A stretch of 34,336 bases of DNA from Gammaproteobacteria bacterium. GTDB taxonomy: Bacteria; Pseudomonadota; Gammaproteobacteria; SZUA-229. Where the stretch lies: assembly GCA_026197015.1 (NCBI GenBank), contig JAPHRB010000078.1, positions 1-34,336 of the forward strand, given 5' to 3'. A model generated the notes under the pieces. It ran no database searches, had not been told where the DNA came from, and worked only from the letters and a program-made list of their open reading frames with translations. The first letter of the stretch is position 1. The number at the start of each line of letters is the position of its first letter. Below, piece after piece: positions 33,019 through 34,336 of this stretch. The translations under genes and the position numbers were made by a program.

Positions 33019-33513
33019 GTGGCCTGGGTATATATCAGTTTAGGTAGCAATATTGACCGGGAGGCGCTTACCCGTGCCGGCGTGGATGCGTTACGACAAA
33101 AGTATGGTGAATTACTATTGTCATCAGTATATGAAAGCGAAGCGGTGGGTTTTGAGGGGGATAGTTTTTATAATATGGTTATCGCCCTGCAAACCGATGA
33201 CGCAGTGTTAGAAGTAGCGCAGGTCTTACACACAATAGAAGACGAGCACGGACGAGATCGCAGTGGCCCAAGGTTTTCTTCAAGAACCCTTGATCTGGAT
33301 TTATTACTCTATGATGATCTGGTGTTCGATGAGGGCAAATTACAGATCCCCCGGGATGAAATATTAAAACGCGCCTTTGTATTATGGCCCATGGCAGAAC
33401 TCGCACCTGATTTAGAACACCCTCAGGTTAAAAAAACCTATGCCGAGTTATGGAACGAGTTTGATAAAGAGAAAGAGAAGTTAGAACCAATAGAGTTTGA
33501 TTTCAGCAAATAG
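33019..33513 (+). CDS. folK: 6-Hydroxymethyl-7,8-dihydropterin pyrophosphokinase
   Basis: Transfers pyrophosphate from ATP to the product of FolB. The 164-residue protein begins with a GTG at 33019 (AWVYISLGSNI), has the FEGDSFYNMV region and the HPPK signature GPRFSSRTLDLDLLLYDD. Only 4 bp separate it from folB. Its last 83 bp, from 33431, are repeated 572 bp downstream at 34003, so the C-terminal 27 codons and stop occur twice in the chromosome. Confidence 0.95.
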   Translation: MAWVYISLGSNIDREALTRAGVDALRQKYGELLLSSVYESEAVGFEGDSFYNMVIALQTDDAVLEVAQVLHTIEDEHGRDRSGPRFSSRTLDLDLLLYDDLVFDEGKLQIPRDEILKRAFVLWPMAELAPDLEHPQVKKTYAELWNEFDKEKEKLEPIEFDFSK

Positions 33514-33695
33514 CAAATCAACTGATAACTAACCTGGTTTATCTAAAGTTAACAACTTACCCCGCTAAGACACATCTCCATCGGGGAAAGGTCAGTGCTT
33601 TTCTGCCCAGTCCCCTTAATCCATACCGCCAGGAGCTGACAGAGTGGCTAGACGACTTCGCAAAACTCTTGATGGCATCTAAACAGGGGACAGAG
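33431..33695 (+). repeat. First copy of a direct duplication (folK tail plus family A repeat)
   Basis: This 265-bp stretch matches 34003–34267 with a constant offset of 572 bp and no net gap. I count about 11 mismatches, so roughly 96% identity. It includes the end of folK and the left and central parts of the family A repeat. Confidence 0.92.
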
Positions 33696-33735
33696 CGCAA
33701 AAAGCGCGGTCTTTCCCCGATGGAGATGTGCCTTA
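33513..33735. repeat. MITE-like palindromic repeat, family A, copy A2
   Basis: The core at 33569–33732 begins CACATCTCCATCGGGGAAAG and ends CTTTCCCCGATGGAGATGTG, 164 bp long. The outer left flank from 33513 matches the decayed copy at 30.2 kb. The central CTGACAG…CGCAAAACTCTTGATGG matches the tsaD–plsY copy in opposite orientation. It begins exactly at the folK stop codon. Confidence 0.85.
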
Positions 33736-33802
33736 ACAAAAGTAGCGCCATTACCCCGAGTAAAGCAGGCAGGTGTGAGAATCGTTCTAGTTCCAGTTTT
33801 AA

Positions 33803-34000
33803 CTCGTTCCCATGCTCCCGCGTGGGAATGCATAAAAAACTCACAGAATTCCATTTATTTCTAAACGAGTAATAAATACCATGCCGCCATAGGGTAAGCT
33901 TTTATAAAGAAACTACGGTGTCTCTATTCGTATGGCCAAATTTAAGATAGATAGAAATCCGCTATCCGTATGCATTCCCACGCAGGAGCATGGGAACGAG
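33803..34000. repeat. MITE-like repeat, family B, copy B2 (198 bp)
   Basis: Same length, ends and interior as the 30306–30503 copy, about 90% identical by eye. The left end is CTCGTTCCCATGCTCC and the right end GGAGCATGGGAACGAG. The second copy of the folK-tail duplication begins two bases past its right end. Confidence 0.85.
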
Positions 34001-34002
34001 AC

Positions 34003-34267
34003 AAAAAACCTATGCCGAGTTATGGAACGAGTTTGATAAAGAGAAAGAGAAGTTAGAGCCAATAGAGTTTGATTTCAGTAAATAGCAAACCAACTGATAA
34101 CTAACCTGGTTTATCTAAAGTTAACAATTTACCTCGCTAAGGCACATCTCCATCGGGGAAAGGTCAGTGCTTTTCTGCCCTGTCCCCTTAACCCATACCA
34201 CCAGGAGCTGACAGAGTGGCTAGACGACTCCGCAAAACTCTTGATGGCATCAAAACAGGGGACAGAG
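34003..34267 (+). repeat. Second copy of the direct duplication, with a folK-tail remnant
   Basis: Begins with the last 27 codons and stop of folK (34003–34085) as a promoterless, startless fragment, so it is a pseudogene remnant. It continues through the folK downstream flank into the family A repeat (core from 34141). The copy ends at 34267 in GGGGACAGAG, where the family A right arm should start, and is replaced by unrelated DNA. Confidence 0.9.
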
Positions 34268-34336
34268 TGAAGCTCCCCCAGTTTAACGGTCACTTTTAAT
34301 CAGAGACATTAGTCTCTCAGAGGAGTGCCCCAATGA
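34268..34336 (+). mobile_element. Probable left end of an insertion sequence
   Basis: The DNA breaks away from the repeat at TGAAGCTCCCCCAG. TG followed by a C-run is common at IS3-type ends. A small hairpin (AGAGAC 34302–34307, GTCTCT 34312–34317) is followed by a strong AGAGGAG ribosome-binding site and an ATG at 34333, where a transposase gene would begin. Only four bases of it are in the window, so the family is inferred, not seen. Confidence 0.45.

Noticed and set aside
33557..33872. Several short frames within the repeat DNA after folK
   Set aside because: They run through palindromic and inverted repeats in more than one frame and strand and show no protein-like conservation.
30306..34000. 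CTCGTTCCC/GGGAACGAG repeats considered as CRISPR repeats
   Set aside because: Only two complete elements several kb apart in this span, inverted at their ends, no regular spacers and no cas genes.

Overview
The window looks like a chromosomal segment of a moderately A+T-rich gammaproteobacterium. The order ftsY–ftsE–ftsX–rpoH beside rsmD–coaD–ferredoxin, divergent rpsU/tsaD, bioH–bioC and rpmB–rpmG is typical of that class. I cannot name the genus. Short repeats of the kind seen here (the 'CTCGTTCCCACGCTCC' type) are, from memory, common in sulfur-oxidising and methane-oxidising gammaproteobacteria, but that is only a hint. No tRNA, rRNA, CRISPR array or prophage was seen.

Layout. 1–3.84 kb, minus strand: 5' part of gltB, galU, hemE, yqeY and rpsU. 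3.99–7.6 kb: tsaD (+), plsY (−), then bioH–bioC (+). 7.7–12.7 kb, minus strand: a membrane protein with the N-terminal motif YQAPQADL, rpoH, a two-receiver-domain protein, ftsX, ftsE and a small lipoprotein. 12.8–14.1 kb: ftsY (−). 14.2–18.5 kb, plus strand: an M16 peptidase pair (one lipoprotein with the zinc motif, one partner without it), rsmD, coaD and a 2[4Fe-4S] ferredoxin. 18.5–19.3 kb: a gene-free, repeat-rich gap. 19.3–22.9 kb: gamma-glutamyltransferase, a small hypothetical gene, mog and a 2-Cys peroxiredoxin. 22.9–28.0 kb, minus strand: a 57-residue membrane protein, then a tightly overlapped operon of ABC ATPase, ABC-2 permease, GldG-like protein, DUF4340-like protein and mutM. 28.1–30.1 kb: a hydantoinase A-type protein without a B subunit. 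30.5–32.3 kb, minus strand: an EAL/HDOD regulator, rpmG and rpmB. 32.7–33.5 kb: folB–folK. 33.5–34.3 kb: duplicated, repeat-rich DNA ending in what looks like the left end of an insertion sequence.

Most genes are housekeeping: nitrogen assimilation, heme, biotin, folate, CoA, molybdopterin, tRNA t6A, phospholipid, cell division, SRP targeting and DNA repair. The strongest unusual signals are regulatory and repeat-based. A perfect CIRCE operator lies 26 bp upstream of rpoH, which predicts HrcA control of the heat-shock sigma factor. A pseudo-receiver/receiver protein sits between ftsX and rpoH. Two families of small palindromic, MITE-like repeats occur: family A next to tsaD, hyuA and folK, family B near the ferredoxin, hyuA and folK. 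A 572-bp tandem duplication at the 3' end of folK has its second copy cut by the putative IS end.
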